From Gigaspora margarita (lineage: Eukaryota > Glomeromycota > Glomeromycetes > Diversisporales > Gigasporaceae), in assembly GCA_009809945.1 (NCBI GenBank), contig WTPW01000025.1:80429-144428 (forward strand): a stretch of DNA of 64,000 bases. The letters are read 5' to 3'. The notes under the pieces are model-generated. The model was not told the origin of the DNA and ran no database searches. It saw nothing but the letters and a program-made list of their open reading frames with translations. Each line of letters opens with the position of its first letter. Positions within the stretch are counted from its first letter, which is position 1. Shown one piece after another: positions 35,546 through 48,176 of this stretch. Both the position numbers and the translations under genes were made by a program.

Positions 35546-36728
35546 ATGATTAAATTTTTATTAGTATAGAATTCTCTTATTTTTATTATTATTATAATAT
35601 TTTTATTTTAGGTTATTTCTTTTTTTATTCTTTTGGTTATTCATACCAGTTTTTATTATAAATTTTATTGTCTTGTTAGTACTTTCACCAACTAACTAAA
35701 ATGGAAAATTGGATGTGGCCTGGTGGCTTAAAACTAGAAAATCATGAATATACAATAATTATCATGAGTATGCAAATACCCCAAGCATGCAAATATTCTG
35801 CCACTAATAAATATGTGAAATTTATTCAAGTTTATGGTAAATCACAAGTTTGTTAAAATTATTGTGAATATGTTGTTTTCTATAATTTGTGGTAGCTTAT
35901 TAAAATATATTAAGACCTCCAAAATTAATAAAGTCAAAATAAGTTTCATATCCACTTTAAAATACATAACATAATAAAAGTAAAATACTTAACTTTTGAA
36001 TTTGACTTGTAACTTTAATAAACCTTTTGTAACTCAATTCAATGGATTGAATTGACTTGTAACCTCAAATTGGTTTTATTAAAACTTAAATTCTGTATAA
36101 TTCACTAACCTCTTTGAAATTGTGCATGTGACCTAGAAGGAGAGTCCCTAGTAAAGTGCTTTAGTTCTATAGCAATATCATGAAATTTTTTTTTTTTTTG
36201 TATATTCTGTATTAGCAGATTATTCTAAAACAATTATACTCTTTTAATAATTTTCTGCAACCCCAGAAAAATTCTCAACTTCCCAGATTAAAACCCCATA
36301 ATAGCACCTGACCAAATTTAACTCCTATAATACCCATTTTGACTTTATTATTTATCCTTATTATATTTTCTCATTATTTTATTGATATTCCTCTATTAGC
36401 ATTACAGTATCAGTTTCTTTAATCTATTACTATGATTTATTGATTTATTGATTTACTTTTCACTAAGCTTTTACCCTTATACTTTCAATTTTATTCCCTT
36501 TACCTATTTATATATAATTATTTCTAATCAGTTGGAGTTTAAATTGGCACTATTATCTATATTGTTTTATTACTCTCCCAACTCAACTGTTATATTTGGT
36601 GCTAATTGTGTAGAAATAAAACCAACTATTTGACCTTAGTCTTCTAAATAAAATCCCTGAGTTAGTTTTCAATTGTATAAATTAGAAAAACGTTTAACAA
36701 GTTATAAAAACTTATTTTAAGAATAAAT
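35546..36728. other. AT-rich gap, nothing certain
   Basis: TATTATTATT low complexity at 35575-35640. A frame of 61 codons at 36448-36633 lacks support. Part of this stretch may belong to the retroelement fossil that follows. Confidence 0.35.
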
Positions 36729-37665
36729 ATGTCTTAGTATAGTCAAATTCCACAACTAACAGTTATTTTGCAGCAACCAAACCCAGTTCTATAATCTAAT
36801 CCAGTGAATATGCCACAACAACCTAACCCTCCTCAATGTAACAACAACCACAGGTACAGTTATAGCAGCCTCAATGGCAGCAGCTATAGCTACAAATGCT
36901 TAATTTAGTACAGCATTTACAACAACCCAATGCTATAGATAACTTAGCAGCCCAAATTGGACTTTTGATACAACAAATGCAGATTGCTCTGGCTTCTAAA
37001 GTCAAATACAATGCTTCTAACTATAAATTAAATCTAGTTTACTAACTGGATTTCTTGGAGATCAAGACACCATGATCTGTTTAGATAAAGCAAAAAAGCA
37101 TTTGCTACAAATTTGATTGGAAATAACAAAAAGATTGCTATTATCCTTCTGTATTTAAAAGGTGCTGCCACTATTTGGTGGTCTACATTCTAGTAACAGC
37201 TACAATCTATTAATATTTGGAATAACCTTGCTCAACTCAACAAAAGTTTTCACCTAATTTTATAATGCAGTTTCATACTATTGCACTTAAAAGGAAATAG
37301 TTCACTCAATTAGTTACTCTGAAACAGCAAACTTATGAAGATGTTGATATTTCCTATTTCACAATTCAAGAATTACTTTGGTGTTTGAAATGGATACTCA
37401 ACCTTATCCAAAAACTGCTAAGGTACAGTTTTTTCTAAATGAGTTGTGACATGATATTGTTCTTGCTATAGCTTTTTTTGCTTCTAACAGATTACAAACT
37501 GGCTATAAATAAAATGTTAAGTTAGCTACAAAAGGCATGCATCTACTTTTAATAATCCTTCTAGATTAGTATATTATAAGTGTGAAAAAAAGCAGGACAT
37601 ATTAGTAGAAATTGTTGTACTCTAGTTGCATTTAATACTCCATCCAACACACTACAAGCATATAC
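36729..37665 (+). mobile_element. LTR-retrotransposon gag fossil
   Basis: An old, heavily broken gag-like region. Gln-rich start, a central part with KKAFATNLIGNNKKIAIILL and LKGAATIWW as in Ty3/Gypsy gag, and a CCHC-type zinc-knuckle relic near 37570-37615. No protease, reverse transcriptase or integrase follows and I cannot place its LTRs. Many breaks; not functional; probably ancient. Confidence 0.6.
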
Positions 37666-37885
37666 CCTTTAGGAGCAAATATTTGGTCAAGCACCAAGCA
37701 GTTGTATATTTATATCACTATGTAAATGCATAGCATTGTTTGTCCAGAGCGAAATATTTATATAAATATATTAATTAAAAAATTTTGCTATTTATCTAGG
37801 TAAAAGCATAGCATTGTTTGTCTAAAACTCACTTTTATTTCTTGTACTATAAATTTTATATATGCCCTAATTTATAAAATTAATA

Positions 37886-39426
37886 ATAATTTTTGACCCA
37901 CTGGTCCTTTTTGGATAACTTAACTATCAAAATTTTTGTCTTAATAAGACAATTCTAACAAGCTCAATATTGTTAAAATCCAATTACAGAATCCCAAGAT
38001 CTTTCATTACTAAGTAATTTTTTTAACATTGAATAACTTTTGATTCAACAACTTGTTTTGAATAATTTAACTACCAAAATGGTCGCCTCACATTAGCAAA
38101 ATTTTTAAGCCAATATATATCAATATAGCAAATAATCAATATATATTGATTAAAAACTATCGATATATATTGATATATAACTATATATTGCTAACAATAT
38201 ATAATAAATATTGATATATAACAATTATAATGATTTTACCAATTCCCCCATTATTTAATTGGGTGGGATTATTATGCCAATTTACATATCACCTTCTAAA
38301 TAAAATGTGACATCTCAGTTAGAGTTTGGGTTAGGTTAGTAGGCAACATTATACTAAAATTTTGCAAGAAATTTTTTTGTTAGTGCATAAAAGGTGATTT
38401 CTTAGGCAAAGTTTTGTGATAAATATGACTTTTCAAAAAAAAGTGTTTGTTGTTTGATCATCACGTTACACCTGAACTTGCATCCTGATTGGTCAATATT
38501 AAATTATGGGAGTAAATTAGTAAAATCAATTATAACTACTATCAATTACTAATGATTAAAAACTTTGTTAGATTTTTTCAAAATATGATATTAATTTTCT
38601 AGATAACTACTAATTCAAATCAGCTCAAATATTTACTAAAAATAGTATACATCATCATATATATCATATTTAAATTTTAGCTAATTTGGATTAATATTTC
38701 TTGAAAAATCATTTGTAAATGATAGTCAATTTTTTTAAAATGTTGACTATCGTTTACAAACGATTTCTCAAAAACCATTGGTCCAAATTGGCTAAAATTT
38801 AAATACGATATATATGACGAAATATACTATATTCATTAAAAATTTGAGCCGATTTGAACTAGTAGTTATCAAGAAAATAAATGTCAATTTTTAAAAAAAT
38901 TTAATGAATTTTTTGCTATATATTGTTAGTAATTATTAACAATTATACCCAACATGGGTTATATATCGATTGCTATCTAGGGATTACTAATGATATATAG
39001 TTCTCTAAAACTTTTCTGATGCAGTGAGATGATTCTAACAAGCCCAAAATTAATAAATTCTGATCACAGGATCCAAAAATCGATAAAGATTTATCAATTA
39101 TTTAATTGAATTGGTTTTATATATAAAAATCAATTTGATTAAATTATTGATAAATCTTTATCGATAATAGGATTCTGTGATTGGAATTTAATGATTTTTG
39201 GCTTGTTAGAATCGTCTCATTGAGATGAACATTTTGGTTGTTAATTCATTCAAAACGGCCTGGTGGATCAAAAGTTATTCAATAGTAAAGAAATTTACTT
39301 AGTGATGAATTATCTTGGGATCCTGTAATTTGATTTTAACGATTTTGGGCTTGTTAGTATCATCTCATTGAGACGAACATTTTGATAGTTAAATCATCCA
39401 AAACGGTCCAGTAGATCAAAAGTTAT
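37886..39426. mobile_element. Palindromic foldback element P2
   Basis: Ends ATAATTTTTGACCCACTGGT and the complement of ATAACTTTTGATCTACTGGA. TA at 37884-37885 and 39427-39428. Repeated modules in both orientations read TTGGATNATTTAACTACCAA, AATGTTCATCTCANTGAGAC, GATTCTAACAAGCCCAAAAT and ATAAAGATTTATC (37900-38110, 39000-39420). The middle has an extra inverted pair (ATTTAAATTTTAGCTAATTT at 38667; TGGCTAAAATTTAAATACGA at 38789) and a nested MITE. No coding sequence. Confidence 0.75.
38320..38478. mobile_element. MITE, AGATCAGGTGTAACGTGAAATC family, copy C (nested in P2)
   Basis: TTTGCAAGAAATTTTTTTGT, AAGGTGATTTCTTAGGCAAA and CACGTTACACCTGAACTTGC match copy B. The left end is degenerate. Confidence 0.55.
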
Positions 39427-39429
39427 TAA

Positions 39430-40600
39430 CAATTCAGACTTTAGCTAGCTTTGTTATATAGATTTATTACAGTATTTTTTAATATCTGAAATTTTATTGT
39501 AAAGACCAATACACTTAGTATCTAAATTATTATCTAGAGTACAATAAAAGAATATACTCTATTTATACTGCTATTAATACCAATAAATGAAGGTTCTTTA
39601 TTTTTTTTATATATTAAAGAGAGTTTTAGGTGTTAATTCTGATAACAACCTAGCAAAACCCACAGATAATATTGAGTTTGCATCATCAGATAATGAAGTT
39701 TCAATGAGTACCATATCAGATCAAGAGATATTTTACATTATACTATTTTGCAAAAACTTGTAATATATATGAAAGTTTTAATTCAAAGAATCCAAAGAAT
39801 ACTAATATAAAAAAAACATGATAAAATTTTAAATAGAAATATAACTTCATTAATTAATTTTATTAAAAAAAACCAAAAAAATAAAGAATAATATTTGGTA
39901 TCAAATTTGCAAAGCAAATTGCTATTTCACTATTAGTTAAAAAAAAACTAATACTAATAATCTTATTATATTTATTCAATTTCTTAAAGAAAATAAATAG
40001 ACTTTAGCTAGCTTTGTTATATAGATTTATTACAATATTTTTTAATATCAATAGAATTTTTCAATAAAATAACAAGTAAAATTTTAAATAGAAACATAAC
40101 TTTATTAATTAATTTATTAAAAAAAGCAAAAAAATTAAGAACTATATTTGGTGTCAAATTTGCAAAGCATATTGCTATTTCACTATCAGTTTTAAAAAAA
40201 AACTAATACTGATAATCTTATTATATTTATTCAATTTCTTAAAAAAATAAATAGACTTTAGCTAGCTTTGTTATATAACAATATTTTTCAATATCAATAG
40301 AATTTTTCTATAAAATAACAAGTAAAATGTTAAATAGAGATATAACTTCATTAATTAATTTATTAAAAAAACAAAAAAATTAAGAACCATATTTGGTGTT
40401 AAATTTGCAAAGCAAATTGCTATTTTACTATCAGTTTTAAAAAAACTAATACTGATAATCTTATTATATTTATTCAATTTTTTAAAGAAAATAAATAGAC
40501 TTAAGCTAGCTTTGTTATATATAGATTTATTATAATATTTTTCAATATTATAGAATTTTTCAATAAAATAACAAGTAAAATTAATAATAATAGTAATAGT
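39430..40600. repeat. Satellite-like tandem repeat of about 245 bp
   Basis: Full units start near 40004 and 40255 with ACTTTAGCTAGCTTTGTTAT. Partial units lie at 39430, 39830-40003 and 40500-40600. Each unit also carries CAAATTTGCAAAGCAAATTG and CTAATACTGATAATCTTATT. Units are closely similar, so the array is recent. Confidence 0.8.
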
Positions 40601-40878
40601 AGTAATTATTATTTTTTAAAATGCAAAAAAAAATTATAGAATATTAGCCATTTCTTAGATTATAAAATAACTTGTAGTGAATTTTATTTGTAAAGAAAAC
40701 TGGTATATTGTTTACAAAAATAGAATTAAAAAATACTTAATAGAAGAATTACTTAAATAACTTTCCAAAAACTAGCACTTTTTAATGAGTTTAGGATAAT
40801 ATTAAAGTTATTAATATTATTTTTTTATAAATAAAAGATTATTTTAAGATTTAATATTTAAAAATAATATTATTATTA
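40600..40878. other. AT-rich spacer
   Basis: Poly-A/T-rich sequence between the array and element P3. Nothing recognised. Confidence 0.4.
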
Positions 40879-42079
40879 TCTCTTAAATGGATTTGCAAGC
40901 AAAGTTGCCTGCAATTTGAAAAAATATTTAATAAACTAAAAATTTATTGATTAGATAATATTAATAATTTATATAATATTATTTAAGTATATTTTTATTA
41001 TTTTTATTTAAAAAAATTTTTAAAACTATTAAAAAATTTTTGAGTATCAAGTAAACGAATTTGGTGCAAATTTGACAATTTTAATTTTTATAAAAAAATT
41101 TATAATAACTTGTAATCTAGTGATCAGAAATCATTAATTTTGGTACTATCTGATTTGCCTTAATAAGATAGATCAAACAGTGCCCAAATTATTAAATTCT
41201 GATTACTAGTTCACAAGTTAATACTATTAACAAATTTTTATCAAAACTTGATAATCTTGTAATCTAGTAGTCAAAATTTAATGATATTGATACCATTTGA
41301 TTTGTCTCAATGAGATGGTTCAAATGGTAACAAAATCATCAAATTCTGATACTAGATCTTGAGATATTTTGCAAAAAATAATGTGTAGCACAGTTTACAA
41401 AACCAATTAAATTTCTTGTATTACAAATTGTTTTTTGCAAATATCAAGAGATCTAGTAATCAAATTTTAATGATTTGGTACTATTTGAACTGCCTTATCG
41501 AGACAAATTGAATGGTACCAATATCATTAAATTCTTATTATTAGATTACAAGATTATCAAGTTTTTATAAAAATTGGGTTGATAGAAATGGATTGTAAAC
41601 TATTGATCAGAATTTAACAATTTTTGCACTAGTCAACTAATCTCATCAAGGCAAATTGAATGGTACCAAAATTGTTAAATTCTGATCACTATATTACAAG
41701 TAAAAAAATTTAAAATTATAGAGCTTTGCAGATTATACTAAATTTAGTTTACCAATAATATATTAAAATTTTTTGTTTTGAAATAAGTTTTTTTTTAAAA
41801 AGTTTAATTTTGACTAAAAATTATAAATCTAAAAACTAATCTTTATTGTTTACTATAAATTAGTAAAAAATATTTGATTAATTAATAATTTTTTTAAAAA
41901 ATAGCCTATTTTAAGCTAATAAGTTAAAAAATTTTTATATAATACAAAATTAAATAATATAATTATATAATCTTGTTATTTTAAACTATTTTTATAAATT
42001 TTTAAAAAAATAGATCAGAAGTAAATTTATATTAAAAATTGCAGGCAAATTTGCTTGCAATTGTTTACTATTTAAGAGA
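40879..42079. mobile_element. Palindromic foldback element P3 (1201 bp)
   Basis: Ends TCTCTTAAATGG and the complement of TCTCTTAAATAG, with TA at 40877-40878 and 42080-42081. Subterminal GCAAGCAAAGTTGCCTGCAA and TTGCAGGCAAATTTGCTTGC are inverted. The core (41100-41700) has about five modules of the type CCATTTGATTTGTCTCAATG + AGATGG, each flanked by TGATCACTA/TTACAAGT-like words. Non-coding. Confidence 0.8.
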
Positions 42080-42422
42080 TAGTTTAGCAATTATAATTAT
42101 TATAAGATAATCATATAATAATTGTTTAAATTATTTAAATTTTATTAAGATTTTTTAAAATAAGTATAAGATTATTTTAAGATTATTTAAGATTATTTTA
42201 AGATTATTTTAAGAATGTCTTAAGATTTATAAAATTATTTTAAGATTATTATAAGGTTATCATAAGTATTATAAGATTTTATAAAATATAATTTTGATAA
42301 ATTTATTATAATCTTTAAGGTTATAATAAATTAATAAAAAAATAGATAGTTTTGTAAATAATATTCAAAAGCTTTTAAAGTAATATTTTAAAATTTTATT
42401 AATTAAATAATATTCTATAGTA
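42080..42422. repeat. TAAGATTATTT tandem repeat
   Basis: About ten copies of TAAGATTATTT(T) between 42150 and 42290, then plain AT-rich DNA. Confidence 0.65.
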
Positions 42423-42597
42423 CAGTATAACCCCGCAATAATTACATATCAAAATCAGACATTCTATGTGCCTATTGCGAGATTGTGACTAATGTGAGCA
42501 AGAATTTAAATATAGTGTATATAGTTAAATAGAAGAATTGAGGTGACTATAGCGAGATTGTGACTAATGCAAATGTGACTATTGCAGGTTTATACTA
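42423..42597. mobile_element. 175-bp MITE, CAGTATAACCCCGCAATA ends
   Basis: Left CAGTATAACCCCGCAATAAT, right ACTATTGCAGGTTTATACTA. TA at 42421-42422 and 42598-42599. Inside, GCGAGATTGTGACTAATG occurs twice in the same direction (42477, 42552). Tc1/mariner or pogo-type ends. Confidence 0.82.
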
Positions 42598-43004
42598 TAA
42601 TATATTTAGGAAATGCCTATTTCTACTAAGGTTATACAAACTTTTTCTATTTTTAGAATTAATATAATACATATATATTATAATTTTAACTTGAAAACTA
42701 ATAAGTAAACCTTCATTGGCTTCTAATTAAAAGTTGTAAAGCTCATTTTTCTGATTCTAATAGTAGTTAAATTATCAAAATTGGCCAGGACACTTGGGAT
42801 CAAAGAAAAAAACATAAGAATTAGCAAATTCACTATTATATAATAAATTATTTTTCTTTATATAGTTTTTTATTATAGTGAAAATTTTGACTAAGAAAAT
42901 AATAAATCTCATCTTAAAAACTAGCATTTTTTTGAACCAAAGAACAACTTTACTTAAGAGCCCAATGTCAATTGTAATAATAAATTATAGTTATTGTATG
43001 AGTG

Positions 43005-43100
43005 TAATTAATAACCCAGTTACATATGGGTTCATATTCTGTGCTGAAGGCATAGGATTTAAATATGAACCCATGTCATATGTGTAATGGGTTATTCAAC
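43005..43100. repeat. Hairpin AACCCAGTTACATATGGGTT
   Basis: AATAACCCAGTTACATATGG continues GTTCATATT and faces AATATGAACCCATG...GGGTTATT. Loop of about 25 bases. A small foldback inside the larger element. Confidence 0.6.
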
Positions 43101-43431
43101 ATATCTATATAATAACTATCTTATTGTACAGTGTCTAACATAACAATCTCATGCCAATAAGTAAATAAAAAAAGCACAGCTTGTTACATAAGACCTGTGC
43201 AATAAAATTCTGTACAAATTATAATTTTTTGTCTAATAGCTTTTTTCTAACTTTAAATTGTTTTTCTTTACATATGTTTTGAAATGATTTTTTATCGTAG
43301 TGAAAAATTTCACTAATAAAACAATAAAACATGTCTTAAGAAACAAGTAATATAAGGGTGTGGCACCTTAAAGAAGTTGCCAAGGTATTAACTCAAGCTG
43401 CAGTTGACAGTTTGAATCCTACTATTAATAG

Positions 43432-43605
43432 GACCCCGAAATATATATAGATAGATCAGGTATTAGTTTGCTTATTTTAGGGTGTTTTTATGCAGATCTT
43501 ATCTATTTTTAGTAATTTTGCTTATTTTTGAGCTTTTTTCTGCAGATCTTTCTATTTTTAGTAATTTTATAATTAACCTGACCTATCTATGTATATTTCG
43601 GGGTA
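43432..43605. mobile_element. MITE CCCCGAAATATACATAGATAG, copy 1
   Basis: Left ACCCCGAAATATATATAGAT, right ATCTATGTATATTTCGGGGT. Inside are two direct copies of GATCTT(A)TCTATTTTTAGTAATTTTG-like sequence. Copy 2 lies at 48003-48176. Confidence 0.78.
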
Positions 43606-44503
43606 CTCTATTGACACTTTGAACAATAGACCTGTATTTGGTAAATATATGACTCATATCAGTTGGGTTGTAAAACCTATTACCTTGGTTTTACCATCTT
43701 AAATTGGAGCTTTACAGTATAATAATGTTAATATTATACTACAAATCCAGGGAAATGAAGAAATAAAAACCTGTTTGGCAAGTCCCAAGTTAGAAGGTAA
43801 TAGTAATGATTTATATTAGCACTACCAGAAAAAGTAGGTAGCCAGAATTAGTAAAAGCAAACAGCTTTGTTACTAAATTATATTTAGAAATAGAATAGAA
43901 CACAGAAGGATAATAGTAGGCAGTAGGTATAGGGTAAAGTAGATCCTAAATCTGTGATTATCTAAAAGGGTTGTGGTTCTACAATATTTGCTTATATATG
44001 TAGTACATCAGATAGTGAGAGGAGGATTATAAAACAAAGGGTTTAAATAGACAATTTTCATAGTTGGGTTGTAGGTATAGTAGCTAGTATAGAACCTTTG
44101 GGTGGACTACTTAAATTAGGTACCAAAAGTGCACATGTGGTTAATTGTATTCTTATTCATTTAACAAATATTATATCACTATATCTCATAATAAAATCTA
44201 GGCCATAGTGCCTGGCCTCTAAACTAAAAAAAAACTAGTATTTTTTTAAGCTAAATAACAACTTTACTTAAAAGCTCAAAGTTAATTAAGATAATAAAAT
44301 TCTGTTAAAATTCTGGGGTTTTTTAACAGCTTATAGTGCTTTGTATCACAGTAAATTTGCTAATTTTTATATTCTCTTCTTTGATTTCAAGTATCTTGGA
44401 ATCCACTAGGACGATTTTAATAATTTAACTACCATTTGAATCAGAAAAATAAGCTCTACAACTTTCAAATAGAAGCCAAGGAAGGTTACTTATTAGTTTT
44501 TAG

Positions 44504-46000
44504 GGTTAGTATTATGTTATTGTTAGTAAGATTAGAGTTAGAATTAGGTTATTATTTTGAATACTAAAAATAGAATATCTTGCATATGCATAGTGGAAAT
44601 AGCAAAATACCATAGTGAAAATAGTAATTTCCTATATTTTATTTTTGTAGAAGGATATAAAAGATAATAGTTACTATAATAAATAGTTTGTTATTGAAGC
44701 ATTTAACAATAAAGAAAAAAAAGACAATATAAAGTGATAATAAAAAATTAGAAAATATAACTATTATATCAAATATTTTTTTATAATTTTGTTTATATAC
44801 CAATATAAAAGAGCTCTGGTTATATATTTATAGTATAAAAGCAATAATAAATATAAAGCTAACAAATTAAATAGTTAAATAGAAATTAGAATATCATATT
44901 GAATCTGGAAGAAATATAAAAAGTCTTTTGAAATAATTTAAAAATAAAAAATTAGCTTTTAATATAAGTATTATTATATATATTAAAATTCTAATAATTG
45001 TAATAATAACTATTGTCTTATATCTATTATTAGTTTAGAAATGTTATATATCATTGAATGCTCCAATAATTCAACTCTAAAAAAAAATATTTAAAAATAT
45101 TGAATATAAAAAAATTAATAAAAGATATTATTTGAATTAGTTAACTAATTTTTTATATAATAATATTATTAACAATAATTATAAATTCTTTGTTCACTTG
45201 ATAATAATTTATAACATATTAAGTTAAAATTTTATTATAAAGCTTTAGTAAAATTATAAGTATTTTTATATAAAAAGTATTTTAAAAATTATATATAAAA
45301 TAATAACTGTTATATATTTATGAAAGAATTTTATAGTAAACCTTAGTTTTATTGCCCAATATCAATATTAGCAAAGGCCAATATATGCAAATTATTTATA
45401 TAAAATACTTAATTAATTAAATTTTAAACTAAATAAAATAATTTTTTCTTTTTTATATATAAGATTTATTTGTTTTTATTTTTTGATAATCTATAATTTA
45501 TTAATTATTATATTAAAAGAATCAAAATATACAAAATTAATGCTAAAAAAACAGTATAATGAAAAAAGTAGTCTTCAAATTGGATAGAGATCATTATATT
45601 GATTTAAAATTAGGAATACAATTTAGATCTAATAATTGTAAACTCTATATTATAGAAATTATAAAAAAAATCTCTAGAATTTTAAAAAGATATTGGAGCT
45701 TGTAAAGATTCTTAAAGTTTGTTAATAATTTAGTTGAAAAGTATAGCAAATGAATAGACAAAAGTATTATTTATAATATTATAATTAATTAGAATATATT
45801 ATATTTATATATATAGTTGGTATAATTAAAATTTTATTATTAGGTTTTTAAATTATAATTAATAACTTATTTTATAATTTTAACAGAAATGTTTAATATA
45901 TCTATATTTTTCTAATATTTACGGATAAAAGGTACATAGATTACTTTTATATGGTTTTTTGAAATTTTTATATAAAATTGACATATGCTGTTATAGAATG
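44504..46000. other. Long AT-rich gap, nothing recognised
   Basis: Over 80 percent A+T by eye, with no frame, hairpin or repeat family that I can support. Confidence 0.45.
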
Positions 46001-46007
46001 AGTTTTA

Positions 46008-46225
46008 TTAGTTTTGTGAGTTTTATGAGTTTTATGAGTTTTGTGAGTTTTATGAGTTTTATAAGTTTTATGAGTTTTGTGAGTTTTATATGTTTTGTGA
46101 GTTTTATGATTTTGTGAGTTTTATGAGTTTTATTAGTTTATGAGTTTTATGAGTTTTGTGAGTTTTATGAGTTTTATTAGTTTTGAGAGTTTTATTAGTT
46201 TTATGAGTTTTATTAGTTTTCTAAA
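46008..46225. repeat. Microsatellite-like GAGTTTTATGAGTTTTGT
   Basis: About twenty copies of a 9-10-base unit, GAGTTTTRT. No interruptions beyond point changes. The frames it opens are not genes. Confidence 0.9.
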
Positions 46226-48002
46226 AGATATATAAACCCTAACCATTTAACATTTGACCCTCTTGCAAGATAGACTCAGATTCTTCTCCTCCTCTTCTAA
46301 TGTTTACAAATAAATATCCTCTCTATATTATTTCCTATTATTATTAATAAAATATACTTAACCCAATAAATATCCTCTTGCTTTTTGAAAATATATACTG
46401 AACCTCTCTAGTGAAGTAATATTCTACTTGCACACTGCTTCACATCTTCTCTGACCCTTATAAGATCCCTATCACTGTGTGTTGTATTGCAAGTACTATA
46501 TTGAAGGCTATAGTCACTTGTAACAATGCTACTAATAAACTTTTTTAAATTATATCTAATTTTTATTAAAATTTTATTAAATATAAATAAAACAATTTCT
46601 ATTATAGGAAAATTTTGAACTATTATTATATTTTAAATAAATACACTTGTATATATTATAAAACGTTTTTGGATTAGCCCAAAATGTTTGGGGTTACATA
46701 AAATCGCTAATTCTAATTGGTCAATTTTATAAATCTACAAGTTAGTTTTATTACTAAATTTTAATATTCAAAAATTTATATTTCACTGAGTTTTAAACCA
46801 ATTTTAATGACTTTACTATTATTAGAATCAGAAAAACTGCTCAATAAACTTTTATTAAAATTAAAATTAGTTTACTTAATATAATTTTTCAGTTTTGCTA
46901 AATTACACTGCTGGTACTCAATATCACAATGATTTTTACTAATTAAACAAAGATTAGATGTAATATTAAATTTTGTTGTTTTGCTATTTTTTTTAAAAAT
47001 ACCTTCTTACTCAAAATTTTATTTATAAAACACACTGTTTTTTTAAAAAAAAAACTTCTATAAAATTTACTATATAGGATCTTTGCCTTAAAAATAGAGT
47101 TCCAAAGTTTTTAAACCAAATTAAGATTTGCTAAATCTTAATTTATAAAACATAAAGCTTATTTTGTACAAATTTTATAACTAGTTAACTTAATATTAAA
47201 ATGAGTTATAGAAGTCTGGAAATTTGACAGAAAATTTTTTTAAATATCTAAAAATAAAATGGTAATGATTGACCATAGTAGATATTATCAATTTTGCATA
47301 GGCATTGTTAAAATATATCAATTTTTATTCAATAATAAAAATTTTTGTAAAGATTATATCTAAAATTAGTAAAAAATAAAGTTTGTATTGTTTGGGTTAT
47401 ACAATCTTTATTTACTATTTATTTAAAAAAATTATAGTACCATATGAACTTTTTCAGACAAAGACTCTATATACTATACCTTATCTTAACTCCTAACTAT
47501 TAACTGTTAACTCTAATTTAACATTTATCGATTTTACTTTTTTGTTTATTTTATTGATATTGATCATTATGATATACTGCATACTAGTGTTGAGCACCAG
47601 TGGTTTAATTTAGTGTTATCATAATTTTTTATAAAATTAAACATAAAAAAAATTTACTATTAAGTTTATATATAATTTTAAAATAGTACTCTCTATTCTT
47701 AATAATTAATTCGTGATTTGCATAAGAACTAGTAATCTGCAATAATAAAAATGAAGTTACATATAGAATTATAATTTTATTCTGAATTTCCAATATATGA
47801 AAAGAAAAATTTTTTTAATATACTTGTATTATTTTCTTTTTATATACTAATGCCTAAATAATATAAAAGGTAATTTAATAATTTTCATTTGAATAATATC
47901 AAGGAAAGCATGCTGTCCTACTATAAAACTATAAAACAATCATATACATTATTTCAAAATCAGGCCTTTTAAAAATAGTATGCACAGCTTGTTTATAAGG
48001 CA
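46226..48002. other. AT-rich gap, no supported gene
   Basis: 46250-46520 is pyrimidine-rich (CTCTTGCAAGATAGACTCAG, CTTCTCCTCCTCTTC) without a frame. 46790-46870 carries a weak relative of the foldback module word (TTAGAATCAGAAAAACTG). Otherwise nothing. Confidence 0.4.
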
Positions 48003-48176
48003 GGCTCCCAAAATATACATAGATAGGTCAGGTATTAGTTTGCTTATTTTTGAAGATTTTTATACAAATCTTTTCTATTTTAGTAATTTTTTGTTTATTT
48101 TTAAAGTTTTTTTGCAGATCTTTCTATTTAGTAATTTTATAATTAACCTGACCTATCTATGTATATTTTGAGGTCA
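48003..48176. mobile_element. MITE CCCCGAAATATACATAGATAG, copy 2
   Basis: Left GCTCCCAAAATATACATAGA, right TCTATGTATATTTTGAGGTC. Same length and inner order as the copy at 43432. The 63-codon frame over it is a by-product. Confidence 0.75.

Larger units (their letters stand above)
42693..44503. mobile_element. Large inverted-repeat element with arms of about 250-300 bp
   Basis: AAACTAATAAGTAAACCTTC at 42697 faces GGTTACTTATTAGTTTTTAG at 44484. The arms pair to about 43000 and 44260 with many mismatches (for example TTGGCTTCTAATTAAAAGTT / AACTTTCAAATAGAAGCCAA). The arm word GTAGTTAAATTATCAAAATT resembles the end of P2. The interior holds a hairpin (43005-43100), a MITE (43432-43605) and a short frame (about 43960-44150, including HSWVVGIVASIEPLGGLL) that I do not recognise. 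Confidence 0.65.

Noticed and set aside
43358-43437. tRNA-like stretch with a B-box-like AGTTTGAATCC
   Set aside because: No acceptor, anticodon or T-stem pairing can be drawn; chance similarity is more likely.
46008-46225. Possible repeat-protein coding region
   Set aside because: Pure short-unit repeat with stops in every useful frame.
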